DNA of 13,509 nt from Frankiales bacterium (GTDB lineage: Bacteria > Actinomycetota > Actinomycetes > Mycobacteriales > SCTD01), in NCBI GenBank assembly GCA_025465145.1, contig JAODNS010000042.1, positions 1 through 13,509 of the forward strand, in the 5' to 3' direction. How positions within the stretch are numbered: the first letter of the stretch is position 1; every line of letters starts with the position of its first letter. Shown here one piece after another: positions 6,699 through 13,509 of this stretch. The notes under the pieces are model-generated. The model saw only the letters and a program-made list of their open reading frames with translations, did not search any database and was not told the origin of the DNA. Made by a program: the position numbers and the translations under genes.

Positions 6699-9112
6699 GA
6701 GCGCAGGGCCGCGCCGACGCGCCGACCGGCCTCGGCCACGGCGGCGTCGCGCGCGCCGAGCACCTCCACGTCGGTCAGCGTCCGGTCGGGGGCACGGAAG
6801 CGCAGCGCGTAGGCCAGGGACCGCCGCCCCTCCCCCACCTGCGGGCCGCTGTAGACGTCGAACAGCCGCAGGTCCTCCAGCAGCCGACCGGCCCCCTCGC
6901 GCAGCGCGGCCTCCACCTGCGCGGCCGGAGTGGCCGCCTCGACGACGAGCGCGACGTCGACCTGCGCGGGCGGGTACGGCGAGACGACCGGCGCGCGGAC
7001 CGGTCCGGCCGCCTCGGCCGCAGCGAGCAGCACGTCGAGGTTCGCCTCTGCGGTGATCGTCCGCGCCGGCAGGCCGAGCGTCTGGACGACCCGCGGGTGC
7101 AGCTCGCCGGCGAAGCCGACCCGACGGCCCGCCAGCAGCAGCTCGGCGCAGCGGCCGGGGTGCCACGGGTCCTGCTGGACCGCCTGCAGGGTCAGCCCAA
7201 GCCCGAGGGTGCACCCGAGCGCGAGCAGCGCCTCCGCCGCGTCCGCCCAGTCGACCGGCCGCCCGCCTCGGCTGCCGGACAGCGCGAGAGCGACGTGCCG
7301 GGGCTGACCGGGCAGCGTGGCGTCGAGCGCCGCGAGCTGCTCGTCGGTCGGGCGGCTCGCAACGCCGGGCACCTCCGGCGTGCCGCCGCCGGGGGTCACG
7401 AACACGACGCCGGTCTCGTACAGCGCGACGTCCTGCAGACCGCGCCCGACGTTGCGCTGCAGGGCGGCGAGCAGCCCAGGCTGCAGCGACGGACGCAGCA
7501 GCTGCTCGGTCTCGGCCAGCGGGTTGAGCAGCCGCGGAGGGGTCATGCCGCCGCCCAGCGCGTCGAGCACCTGCTCGGACACGAACGGCGTGCTGACGAC
7601 CTCGACCAGCCCAGCGGCCGCGAGCGAGCGGGAGGACCGGCGCAGCAGGAGCTGCCGCGGCGTGAGCCCGCGTCCGGCGGGAGCTACCGGCAGCACGACC
7701 GGGATGGAGTCGTACCCCTCCAGCCGCACCACCTCCTCGACCAGCTCCGCGGTGCCCGTCAGGTCGGGGCGCCAGGTCGGGGGCGTGACCTGCAGCGGGT
7801 CCTCGCCCTCGATCAGGCAGCCGACGTCCTCGAGCCGGCGGCGGACGACCGCGGGCTCGTACGGACGGCCGGCGACGCGGCCGGGCAGGTCGACCGGCAG
7901 CTGCAGCCGCGGCGGGTCCGGGGTCTCGTCGACGTCGGTGACGCTGCCGGCCGTCCCGCCGCCGAGAGCGACGAGCAGCCGTACTGCCGCCTCCGCCGCG
8001 GCGTCGGCGACGTCCGGGTCGACGCCGCGCTCGTACCGCTTGCTCGCCTCGGACGGCAGCTTGTGCCGGCGGGCGGTGCGGGCGATGGCCAGCGGCAGGA
8101 AGTGCGCGGACTCGACGAGTAGAGATGTGGTGGCGCTGCCGACCTCCATGGCCGCGCCGCCCATGACACCGGCGAGCGCGATCGGCCCGCTGTCGTCGGT
8201 GATGACGAGGTCCTCGGGGTGCAGCGCACGGCCCTGTCCGTCGAGCGTCTGCAGCGTCTCCCCCGCGGCCGCGCGGCGTACGACGAGGTCGCCGGACAGC
8301 TTGTCGAGGTCGAACGCGTGCAGCGGCTGGCCGAGCTCGAGCAGCACGTAGTTCGTCACGTCGACGGCCAGCGAGATCGGCCGCATGCCGCACAGCACCA
8401 GCCGGCGCTGCAGCCACTGCGGCGAGGCCGCTTTCGGGTCGATCCCGGTGACGGTGCGGGCGACGTACCGGTCGCAGCCGGCCGTGTCGTCGATGCGGAC
8501 CCGGTACCCGTCGGCCGGCTCCGGCACGTCCACGGGCGCCGGGTCCGGGAACTCCAACCCGAAAGCGGTGGCGGCCTCGCGCGCCATGCCGCGCATCGAC
8601 AGCACGTAGCCGCGGTCCGGCGTGACGGCGATGTCGAGCACCTCGTCGCGCATCTCCAGCAGGTCGACGACGTCGACGCCCAGCGGGCTGTCCGCCGGCA
8701 GCACGAGGATCCCGTCGTGCTCGTCGCCCAGGCCGATCTCGCGGCGGCTGCAGATCATGCCGTCGGAGGTGTGGCCGTACGTCTGCCTCGTCGCGATCGC
8801 GAAGCCGCCGGGCAGGACCGCCCCGGGTACGGCGAAGGCCACCCGGTCGTCTGCCGAGAAGTTGGTCGCGCCGCAGACGACCTCGTGCACGCGGTCGCCG
8901 GTGTCGACGTGGCAGTACCGGATCGGCTTCTTGAACTCGGTCAGCTCCTCCACGTCGAGCACGCGACCGACGACGACGCCGTGGACGTCCTCGCCGAACC
9001 GCAGGACCTGCTCGACCTCGAGGCCGGCGCGGACGAGCGCCGCGGCGATGTCGTCGGCGGACGCGTCGAGCCCGGGGACGAGCGCGCGCAGCCAGGACAC
9101 GGGAACGCGCAC
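6695..9112 (-). CDS. pheT: Phenylalanyl-tRNA synthetase beta subunit
   Basis: The beta subunit of the alpha2-beta2 enzyme that charges tRNA-Phe; it binds tRNA and carries the editing site. There are 805 residues, the normal bacterial length. Order: N-terminal segment MRVPVSWL; tRNA-binding OB fold about 40-150, with GHTSDGMICS at 113-122; B3/B4 editing domain about 205-370, with GVMGGA at 315-320 and SKRYERGVDP at 357-366; B5 domain about 400-475, with TPPTWRPDLTG and VRLEGYDSIP; the synthetase-like core; and an FDX-ACB anticodon-binding domain over the last 92 residues, beginning at SPYPP. The GTG start at 9112 has GGAGG six bases upstream, inside the end of pheS, and follows the pheS stop by one base. 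It shares a four-base overlap with the downstream SDR gene. Confidence 0.97.
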   Translation of the reverse strand: MRVPVSWLRALVPGLDASADDIAAALVRAGLEVEQVLRFGEDVHGVVVGRVLDVEELTEFKKPIRYCHVDTGDRVHEVVCGATNFSADDRVAFAVPGAVLPGGFAIATRQTYGHTSDGMICSRREIGLGDEHDGILVLPADSPLGVDVVDLLEMRDEVLDIAVTPDRGYVLSMRGMAREAATAFGLEFPDPAPVDVPEPADGYRVRIDDTAGCDRYVARTVTGIDPKAASPQWLQRRLVLCGMRPISLAVDVTNYVLLELGQPLHAFDLDKLSGDLVVRRAAAGETLQTLDGQGRALHPEDLVITDDSGPIALAGVMGGAAMEVGSATTSLLVESAHFLPLAIARTARRHKLPSEASKRYERGVDPDVADAAAEAAVRLLVALGGGTAGSVTDVDETPDPPRLQLPVDLPGRVAGRPYEPAVVRRRLEDVGCLIEGEDPLQVTPPTWRPDLTGTAELVEEVVRLEGYDSIPVVLPVAPAGRGLTPRQLLLRRSSRSLAAAGLVEVVSTPFVSEQVLDALGGGMTPPRLLNPLAETEQLLRPSLQPGLLAALQRNVGRGLQDVALYETGVVFVTPGGGTPEVPGVASRPTDEQLAALDATLPGQPRHVALALSGSRGGRPVDWADAAEALLALGCTLGLGLTLQAVQQDPWHPGRCAELLLAGRRVGFAGELHPRVVQTLGLPARTITAEANLDVLLAAAEAAGPVRAPVVSPYPPAQVDVALVVEAATPAAQVEAALREGAGRLLEDLRLFDVYSGPQVGEGRRSLAYALRFRAPDRTLTDVEVLGARDAAVAEAGRRVGAALRS

Positions 9113-9113
9113 G

Positions 9114-10202
9114 TCAGGCCTCCATGCCGAAGGGGAGGGTGAACCGCTGGTCGCCCTCGTAGAAGTCGCGGATGTCGGTGACGCCGTGCCGGAACATCAG
9201 TGTCCGCTCGATGCCCATGCCGAACGCGAAGCCGCTGTACCGCTCGGGATCCACCCCGCAGGCGCGCAGCACCGCCGGGTTGACCATGCCGCAGCCGCCC
9301 CACTCGATCCAGCCCTCGGACGAGCAGACGCGGCAGGGCTCCCCGCCCGGCTCGGCCGAGACACCGCGGCACTCGAAGCACTGCAGGTCGAGCTCGGCGG
9401 ACGGCTCGGTGAACGGGAAGTAGGACGGGCGCAGGCGGGTGCGCATGCCCTCGCCGAACATCGCCGCCGCGAAGTGGTCCAGCGTCCCGCGCAGGTGCGC
9501 CATCGTGATGCCCTCGGCGACGCACAGCCCCTCGACCTGGCTGAACACCGGCGAGTGCGTGGCGTCGAGCGCGTCGGCGCGGAACGTGCGGCCCGGGCAG
9601 ACGACGTAGATCGGCAGCTCGCGGGTCAGCATCGAGCGCACCTGCACCGGCGAGGTGTGCGTGCGCAGCACGAGTCCGCTGCCCTCGGGCGCGACGAACA
9701 GGGTGTCCTGCATCTCGCGTGCCGGGTGGTCGCCGCCGAAGTTGAGCGCGTCGAAGTTGAACCACTCGTGCTCGACCTCGGGCCCCTCCGCCACCTCCCA
9801 GCCCATGGCGACGAACACGTCCGCGATCCGCTCCTGCAGCGTCGTCAGCGGGTGCCGCGCGCCGACGGGGAGCCGGCCGGGCAGCACGGTGACGTCGACC
9901 GCCTCCTCGACCAGCACCCGGGCGTCTCGGTCGGCCTCGAGCTCGACGCGGCGCGCGTCGAACGCCGCCTGCACGGCCTGGAGAACGACGTTGACGCGCT
10001 TGCCGGCGTCGGCGCGGTCGGCGGTCGGCAGCGTGCCCAAGGCGCGACGGGCCAGCGCGATCGGTGAGCGGTCACCGAGGTGCGCGGTGCGGGCAGCCGG
10101 CAGCTCGTCGAGCGAGGGCAGGGCGGCGAAGGCCGCCAGCGCCTCGTCGCGGGCCGCCTCGAGAGCGGACGGGTCGAGCAAGGACGGGTCGGGCGCGGAC
10201 AC
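9114..10202 (-). CDS. pheS: Phenylalanyl-tRNA synthetase alpha subunit
   Basis: The catalytic subunit that activates Phe and transfers it to tRNA. There are 362 residues from GTG 10202, with GGAG eight bases upstream. An N-terminal coiled-coil tRNA arm occupies about 10-100. Motif 2 regions are LRTHTSPVQ at 179-187 and FRADALDATHSPVFSQVEG at 207-225. The Phe pocket and motif 3 lie in GFAFGMGIERTLMFRHG (324-340). Two CxxC pairs (C275/C278 and C290/C293) precede GWIEWGGCGMVNP, a probable metal-binding insert that I recall from actinobacterial and Firmicute PheS but that E. coli lacks. The gene follows the kinase by 56 bases, a gap that contains a strong inverted repeat, so pheST may be separately expressed or attenuated. 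Confidence 0.97.
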   Translation of the reverse strand: MSAPDPSLLDPSALEAARDEALAAFAALPSLDELPAARTAHLGDRSPIALARRALGTLPTADRADAGKRVNVVLQAVQAAFDARRVELEADRDARVLVEEAVDVTVLPGRLPVGARHPLTTLQERIADVFVAMGWEVAEGPEVEHEWFNFDALNFGGDHPAREMQDTLFVAPEGSGLVLRTHTSPVQVRSMLTRELPIYVVCPGRTFRADALDATHSPVFSQVEGLCVAEGITMAHLRGTLDHFAAAMFGEGMRTRLRPSYFPFTEPSAELDLQCFECRGVSAEPGGEPCRVCSSEGWIEWGGCGMVNPAVLRACGVDPERYSGFAFGMGIERTLMFRHGVTDIRDFYEGDQRFTLPFGMEA

Positions 10203-10217
10203 AGCAACAGCTCCAGG

Positions 10218-10259
10218 GGTCTCGACGGGTTCCAGTCTGCAGGAGCGCCCGCCGGGACC
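10218..10259 (-). terminator. Inverted repeat between the histidine kinase and pheS: weak terminator or leader hairpin
   Basis: In the mRNA sense, GGTCCCGGCGGG (10259-10248) can pair with CCCGTCGAGACC (10229-10218): 12 positions with ten Watson-Crick pairs, one G-U and one C/A mismatch, around an 18-base loop holding CTGCAG. The stem starts at the last base of the kinase TAG and ends four bases before the pheS GGAG. There is no U-tract, so it is not a textbook intrinsic terminator. Actinobacterial terminators often lack one; otherwise it could insulate or modulate pheS. Confidence 0.5.
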
Positions 10260-11314
10260 TACACCTCGAAGGGAGGCTTCCCGGCGGGCAGCAGAAATCG
10301 GAACTGGGCGCCACCGCTGGGCGAGCGCCCGACCTCGATGGTGCCGCCGTGCGCCTCGACCAGGCCCTTGACGATGTACAGCCCGAGCCCGGTGCCGCCC
10401 CGGCGGTTGCCGCCGCGCCAGAAGCGGGTGAACACCCGGGACGCGGTCTCCTCGGGGATGCCCTCGCCCTCGTCGCCCACGGTCACCTCGGCGCCGCCGT
10501 CCGCGGGGCGCACCTGCACCGTCACCGTCCCGTCGCCGTGCCGGAGGGCGTTCTCGACCAGGTTGCCGACGACCTGCTCGATCTTGTCCGGGTCGAGCCA
10601 CATCTCCGGCAGCTCGCCCGCGACGGAGACGACGAACCGGTCCGCCGGCTCGCCGCTGGCGACGCGTCCGGCGACGCACTTGTTGACGACCTTCTCGAGG
10701 TCGACGACCTGCTTGCGCATCTCGAGCCGGCCGGCGTCGATGCGGCTGACGTCGAGCAGCTCGGACAGCAGCCGGGTGACGCGGTCGGCGTCGGCGTTGA
10801 CGGTGGTGAGCATGAGCTTCTTCTGCTCGTCGTTGAAGCGGTCCCACTTGGCGAGCAGCGTTGCTGTGAAGCCCTTGACGCTGGTCAGCGGCGAGCGCAG
10901 CTCGTGGGCCACGGTGGAGACGAGGTCGGCGCGGCTGCGCTCGATGCGCTCGCGGGTTCGGGTGTCGCGCAGCGCGATGACGAGGTGGGTCAGGCGGCTG
11001 CCGTCGCGCACGTACGCGGCCGTGACCAGCAGGTCGCGGTGCTCGGCCGGGCCGCCGGACACCTGCAGGCGGCGCTCGGGCTGGCGGGTGCGCGTGGCAA
11101 GGCCCTCGTACGGGTCGGTGCAGGCCCACCAGTCGCGGCCCTGCTCGTCGACCAGGGGCAGCACCTCGCGGAAGTCGCGCCCGATCGCCGTGTCCGCCGG
11201 GGTGCTCAGCAGCCGTTCGGCGGCGGGGTTCAGGACGACGACGGTGCCGCTGGCGTCGGCGACGAGGACGCCGTCCGGGAGGACGTCGTAGGCCGCCTTG
11301 TCCAGGTCGGTCAC
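10259..11314 (-). CDS. Soluble PAS-domain sensor histidine kinase
   Basis: 351 residues from GTG 11314, chosen because GGAGGGAGG lies four bases upstream. A PAS domain covers about 5-118 (VLPDGVLVADASGTVVVLNPAAERLL begins it). The HisKA domain has the phosphoacceptor H137 in VAHELRSPL. The ATPase domain has the N box NLVENALRHG (251-260), G1 DEGEGIP (281-287), an F box around VFTRFWRG and G2 GGTGLGLYI (306-314). I see no transmembrane or signal segment, so it should sense something inside the cell or be membrane-peripheral. No response regulator is adjacent. As I recall, Streptomyces carries a similar kinase between the methylase and pheS, so the position is conserved but the function is undefined. 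The receiver gene in the arg operon is one conceivable partner. Confidence 0.93.
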   Translation of the reverse strand: MTDLDKAAYDVLPDGVLVADASGTVVVLNPAAERLLSTPADTAIGRDFREVLPLVDEQGRDWWACTDPYEGLATRTRQPERRLQVSGGPAEHRDLLVTAAYVRDGSRLTHLVIALRDTRTRERIERSRADLVSTVAHELRSPLTSVKGFTATLLAKWDRFNDEQKKLMLTTVNADADRVTRLLSELLDVSRIDAGRLEMRKQVVDLEKVVNKCVAGRVASGEPADRFVVSVAGELPEMWLDPDKIEQVVGNLVENALRHGDGTVTVQVRPADGGAEVTVGDEGEGIPEETASRVFTRFWRGGNRRGGTGLGLYIVKGLVEAHGGTIEVGRSPSGGAQFRFLLPAGKPPFEV

Positions 11315-11318
11315 GGTT

Positions 11319-11327
11319 CCTCCCTCC
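11319..11327 (-). promoter_or_regulatory. Strong ribosome binding site deciding the kinase start
   Basis: Reads GGAGGGAGG on the minus strand, four bases before GTG 11314. It argues against the in-frame GTG at 11347, only three bases after the methylase stop, which would add 11 residues translated through this site. Confidence 0.65.
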
Positions 11328-11350
11328 AGCCCGTGCAGCAGCGCCACACT

Positions 11351-12163
11351 CTAGGGCTGAGAGAGCCTGTTCGTGCGGGTAGAGCGGTGTGCGCGCGCCG
11401 TCGCGTACAGGCAGACGGCGGCCGCGGCAGACAGGTTCAGCGACTCAGCGCGGCCGGGGATCGGGATGCGCACCTGCCGGTCGGCGAGCGCGAGCGCCTC
11501 CGGTGACAGGCCGGCCGCCTCGGGTCCGAACAGCCAGGCGGTGGGCGCGGCGAGAGTGCCGTCATCGGCGAGGTCGTCGAGGTCGCTGTCGCCGCCGCCG
11601 CTGGTGGCCAGCACCTGCAGGCCGTGCGCACGCAGGTGCGCGACGGCCTGCTCCAGCGGCACGTCGCTCACCACGGGCAGGTGCCAGAGGCTGCCGGCGG
11701 TCGCGCGCACGCACTTGCCGTTGTGCGGGTCGACGCTGCCCTCGGTGAGCACGACCGCGTCGGCGCCGGCCGCGTCGGCCGTACGGATGACCGTCCCGGC
11801 GTTGCCCGGGTCGTTCACCCGGTCCAGCACGGCCACGAGGCGCGGTGCGGCCACGGCGGTCAGCGGCGCGTCGAGCAGCTCGGCCACGCCCAGCACCCCC
11901 TGCGGCGTCACCGTCTCGCCCATCGCGGCGAGGACGGTCGCAGTGACCTCGGTGAGCGGCGTACCCGTGGCGCGGGCGGCCTCGACGAGCTCGTCCTGGC
12001 GGCTGGGCTCGTAGAACAGCTCGAGCAGGTGCCCGAACGCGAGTGCCTCCCGGACCGCCTGCGGCCCCTCCACGACGAACCGGCGCTCGGCCGCACGGGC
12101 CGAGCGCCGGGTGAGACGTCGTACTGCAGCGACCCGCGGCGAGCGGGTCGAGGTGATGCTCAG
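11351..12163 (-). CDS. SpoU/TrmH-family RNA 2'-O-methyltransferase
   Basis: 270 residues if begun at CTG 12163. SAM-dependent 2'-O-ribose methylation of rRNA or tRNA; which nucleotide cannot be told. The N-terminal substrate-binding part contains the family's RRFVVEGPQAVREAL (27-41). SPOUT knot motif 1 is LDRVNDPGNAGTVIRTAD (113-130) with N121 and R127, motif 2 is FGPEAAGLS (212-220, where many relatives have FGNE), and motif 3 is IPIPGRAESLNLSAAAA (233-249). No ATG, GTG or TTG lies near the expected N-terminus. CTG 12163 overlaps the rplT stop as CTGA, in the same manner as other junctions in this window. The first GTG (12073) would delete 30 residues including RRF. The frame continues upstream to an ATG at 12379, but that is deep inside rplT. 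The neighbours are ribosomal, which fits an rRNA target. Confidence 0.9.
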   Translation of the reverse strand: MSITSTRSPRVAAVRRLTRRSARAAERRFVVEGPQAVREALAFGHLLELFYEPSRQDELVEAARATGTPLTEVTATVLAAMGETVTPQGVLGVAELLDAPLTAVAAPRLVAVLDRVNDPGNAGTVIRTADAAGADAVVLTEGSVDPHNGKCVRATAGSLWHLPVVSDVPLEQAVAHLRAHGLQVLATSGGGDSDLDDLADDGTLAAPTAWLFGPEAAGLSPEALALADRQVRIPIPGRAESLNLSAAAAVCLYATARAHRSTRTNRLSQP

Positions 12164-12558
12164 GCGGCCGGGCTCTCGACCGGCTTGGTCGCGCCGCGCG
12201 ACTCGGGCACGGCCGCCTTGGCGACCGCGACGAGCGCGGCGAAGGCGGGCGCGTCGGTGACGGCGAGGTCGGCGAGGACCTTGCGGTCCACCTCGACGCC
12301 CGCGGCCTTGAGCCCCTGGATGAGCCGGTTGTAGGTCATGCCGTTCTCGCGCGCCGCGGCGTTGATGCGGGTGATCCACAGCTGCCGGAAGTCGCCCTTG
12401 CGCTTCTTGCGGTCGCGGTACTCGTACGTCGCGCTGTGGAGCAGCTGCTCCTTGGCCTTGCGGTAGAGGCGGCTGCGCTGACCGCGGTAGCCACTGGCCT
12501 TCTCGAGGACCTCACGGCGCTTCTTGTGGGCGTTGACCGCCCTCTTGACGCGTGCCAC
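12160..12558 (-). CDS. rplT: Large ribosomal subunit protein bL20
   Basis: 132 residues from GTG 12558: ARVKRAVNAHKKRREVLEKASGYRG..., the lysine/arginine-rich N-terminal helix that threads into 23S rRNA, then FRQLWITRINAAAREN and the globular C-domain with GVEVDRKVLADLAV. L20 is essential for early 50S assembly and in some bacteria represses its own operon. A tail of about 15 residues beyond the usual end (PESRGATKPVESPAA) is unusual for this compact protein. The start is 40 bases after rpmI, with AGG seven bases before the GTG. The stop overlaps the proposed start of the methylase gene. Confidence 0.97.
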   Translation of the reverse strand: MARVKRAVNAHKKRREVLEKASGYRGQRSRLYRKAKEQLLHSATYEYRDRKKRKGDFRQLWITRINAAARENGMTYNRLIQGLKAAGVEVDRKVLADLAVTDAPAFAALVAVAKAAVPESRGATKPVESPAA

Positions 12559-12598
12559 AACTGCACCTGTTCCTGTCGGTCGATCTGGGGTTGGAGGC

Positions 12599-12793
12599 TT
12601 AGAGGCCGAGCAGCTTCTTGACGGCACCGCGGTTCGCCGGGGCGACCTCGGTCGTGCCGGTCAGGCGGCGGGTCAGCTTGGAGGGCTTGCGCTCGAGCAG
12701 GTGGCGCTTGCCGGCGTGCTCACGCAGCAGCTTGCCGCTGCCGGTGACCTTGATGCGCTTCTTCATCCCGCTGTGCGTCTTCTGCTTGGGCAT
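12599..12793 (-). CDS. rpmI: Large ribosomal subunit protein bL35
   Basis: 64 residues, MPKQKTHSGMKKRIKVTGSGK..., the conserved start of L35, with the basic KRHLLERKPSKLTRRL segment and the KKLL ending. Small, highly basic rRNA-binding protein of the 50S subunit. ATG 12793, TAA stop. A GAGAGAG stretch upstream may serve as ribosome-binding site. It lies between infC and rplT, 34 bases after infC, in the order general to bacteria. Confidence 0.97.
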   Translation of the reverse strand: MPKQKTHSGMKKRIKVTGSGKLLREHAGKRHLLERKPSKLTRRLTGTTEVAPANRGAVKKLLGL

Positions 12794-12827
12794 GCTGCCG
12801 TCGTCTCTCTCGTAGGTCGTGCGGGTG

Positions 12828-13439
12828 CTAGCTCTGACCGGTCGCGATGGCGACCTCGTCCGCGATGTCCGATGCCGGGTCCGGAGCCGCCGCCTTGTCG
12901 CTCTGCGCTGCCTTCTTCAGGTCGGCCGCGTTCTTGTGCGGAGCCAGGACCATGATCATGTTGCGGCCGTCCTGCTTCGGCGCCGACTCCACGAAGCCGA
13001 GCTCCGAGACGTCCTCGCCGAGGCGCTGCAGCAGCCGGAACCCCAGCTCGGGGCGGGACTGCTCGCGACCGCGGAACATGATCGTGATCTTGACCTTGTC
13101 GCCGGCCTTGAGGAAGCGGACCACGTGGCCCTTCTTCGTCTCGTAGTCGTGCGGGTCGATCTTCGGGCGGAGCTTCATCTCCTTGATGACGGTGAGCACC
13201 TGGTTCTTGCGGCTCTCACGCGCCTTCTGGGCCGTCTCGTACTTGAACTTGCCGTAGTCCATGAGCTTGCACACCGGTGGCCGGGCCATCGGAGCGACCT
13301 CGACGAGATCGAGGTCGCTCTCCTGGGCCAGCTTGAGTGCCTCGTGGATCGCGACGATGCCGACCTGCTCGCCTGCGGGACCGACCAGCCGTACCTCGGG
13401 GACGCGGATCCGGTCGTTGATGCGGGGTTCAGCGCTGAT
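12828..13439 (-). CDS. infC: Translation initiation factor IF-3, starting at AUC
   Basis: 203 residues. The N-domain runs from ISAEPRINDRIRVPEVRLVG to about 75 (GEQVGIV, DLDLVEVAP, PPVCKLMDYGKFKYE) and the C-domain follows (KEMKLRPKID, GDKVKITIMFRGRE, DGRNMIMVLAPHK to about 169). The last 34 residues are Ala/Asp/Lys-rich and probably disordered. IF3 binds 30S, blocks 50S joining and rejects non-canonical start codons. The frame has a TGA at 13454-13452 and no ATG, GTG or TTG between it and M51 (13291-13289 region), which lies in the middle of the N-domain. The family N-terminus therefore begins at ATC 13439-13437, four bases after AGGAGG. This parallels the AUU start of E. coli infC, through which IF3 represses itself. 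Confidence 0.95.
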   Translation of the reverse strand: MSAEPRINDRIRVPEVRLVGPAGEQVGIVAIHEALKLAQESDLDLVEVAPMARPPVCKLMDYGKFKYETAQKARESRKNQVLTVIKEMKLRPKIDPHDYETKKGHVVRFLKAGDKVKITIMFRGREQSRPELGFRLLQRLGEDVSELGFVESAPKQDGRNMIMVLAPHKNAADLKKAAQSDKAAAPDPASDIADEVAIATGQS

Positions 13440-13509
13440 GGGGCCTCCTGGTCAGGACTTCTGGGCTGGACCCGGAGCCCTCCACGAAGAAGGACCCCGC
13501 GCTCAGCGC
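13440..13509 (-). promoter_or_regulatory. infC 5' leader with possible paired structure
   Basis: Untranslated leader, cut by the window edge. In the mRNA sense CTTCT (13492-13488) can pair with AGAAG (13462-13458), and inside it GGGCT (13480-13476) with AGCCC (13467-13463) around CCGGGTCC, leaving a seven-base bulge. The same CCTTCT (13493-13488) could instead pair with the AGGAGG ribosome-binding site. GCGCTGAGCGC at the very edge is another short inverted repeat. No promoter is recognised in the visible part. Confidence 0.35.
13444..13449 (-). promoter_or_regulatory. infC: Shine-Dalgarno of infC
   Basis: Perfect AGGAGG on the minus strand, four bases before the ATC codon. It marks that codon as the initiation site although it is not a standard start. 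Confidence 0.75.

Noticed and set aside
5070..6812. Long plus-strand open frame of 580 codons across argC and the SDR gene
   Set aside because: It is antisense to well-conserved genes, its composition is low-complexity Arg/Gly/Ala, and it has no recognisable domain. It is a frame shadow expected in high-GC DNA; the same applies to other long plus-strand frames such as 1522-2889, 8622-10067 and 10064-11506.
10203..10258. T-box or Phe-codon attenuator leader before pheS
   Set aside because: The 56-base gap is too short, shows no T-box consensus and no Phe-rich leader peptide; only the inverted repeat is supported.
10259..11347. Histidine kinase starting at GTG 11347
   Set aside because: The GTG at 11314 has GGAGGGAGG directly upstream, and the added 11 residues would be a translation of that site.
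12828..13291. infC starting at the first ATG (M51), 153 residues
   Set aside because: This would remove most of the IF3 N-domain. Conserved sequence continues upstream to the ATC with a perfect ribosome-binding site.

Overview
The window is a high-GC stretch of actinobacterial chromosome. All 15 recognisable protein genes lie on the minus strand and are packed almost without gaps. The order infC-rpmI-rplT-SpoU methylase-histidine kinase-pheS-pheT followed by argC-J-B-D...argR resembles the layout I recall from Streptomyces. The protein details (PheS with a CxxC...CxxC insert, an IF3 that begins ISAEPRINDR, many GTG starts) also fit Actinomycetota. I cannot name the order or genus.

Reading in the direction of transcription (high to low coordinates), the first block is translational: infC (IF3, apparently starting at AUC), rpmI (L35), rplT (L20), a SpoU/TrmH-family RNA methyltransferase that appears to start at CTG, and a soluble PAS histidine kinase. 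A 12-bp inverted repeat follows the kinase stop codon. Next come pheS and pheT (phenylalanyl-tRNA synthetase) and a short-chain dehydrogenase translationally coupled to pheT.

The second block is arginine biosynthesis: argC, argJ, argB, argD, a stand-alone response-regulator receiver, argF and the start of argR, which runs off the window at base 1. ArgJ closes the acetyl cycle, ArgB, ArgC and ArgD convert N-acetylglutamate to N-acetylornithine, ArgF makes citrulline, and ArgR is the expected arginine-responsive repressor. argG and argH are not in the window. A candidate ArgR operator/promoter lies in the 33-bp gap before argC.

Many junctions are four-base stop/start overlaps (ATGA, GTGA, and one CTGA), so translational coupling is likely throughout. 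There is no gene-free stretch over 300 bp. The largest gaps are the roughly 70-base infC leader at the right edge and the 56-base gap before pheS. No tRNA, rRNA, CRISPR, IS element or phage gene was seen.

The points most worth a second look are: ArgD carries Val where the PLP-binding Asp is expected; infC has no ATG/GTG/TTG start available; the methylase has only CTG at its natural start; a receiver-only regulator is built into the arg operon; and a 19-codon mini-ORF bridges argB and argD.
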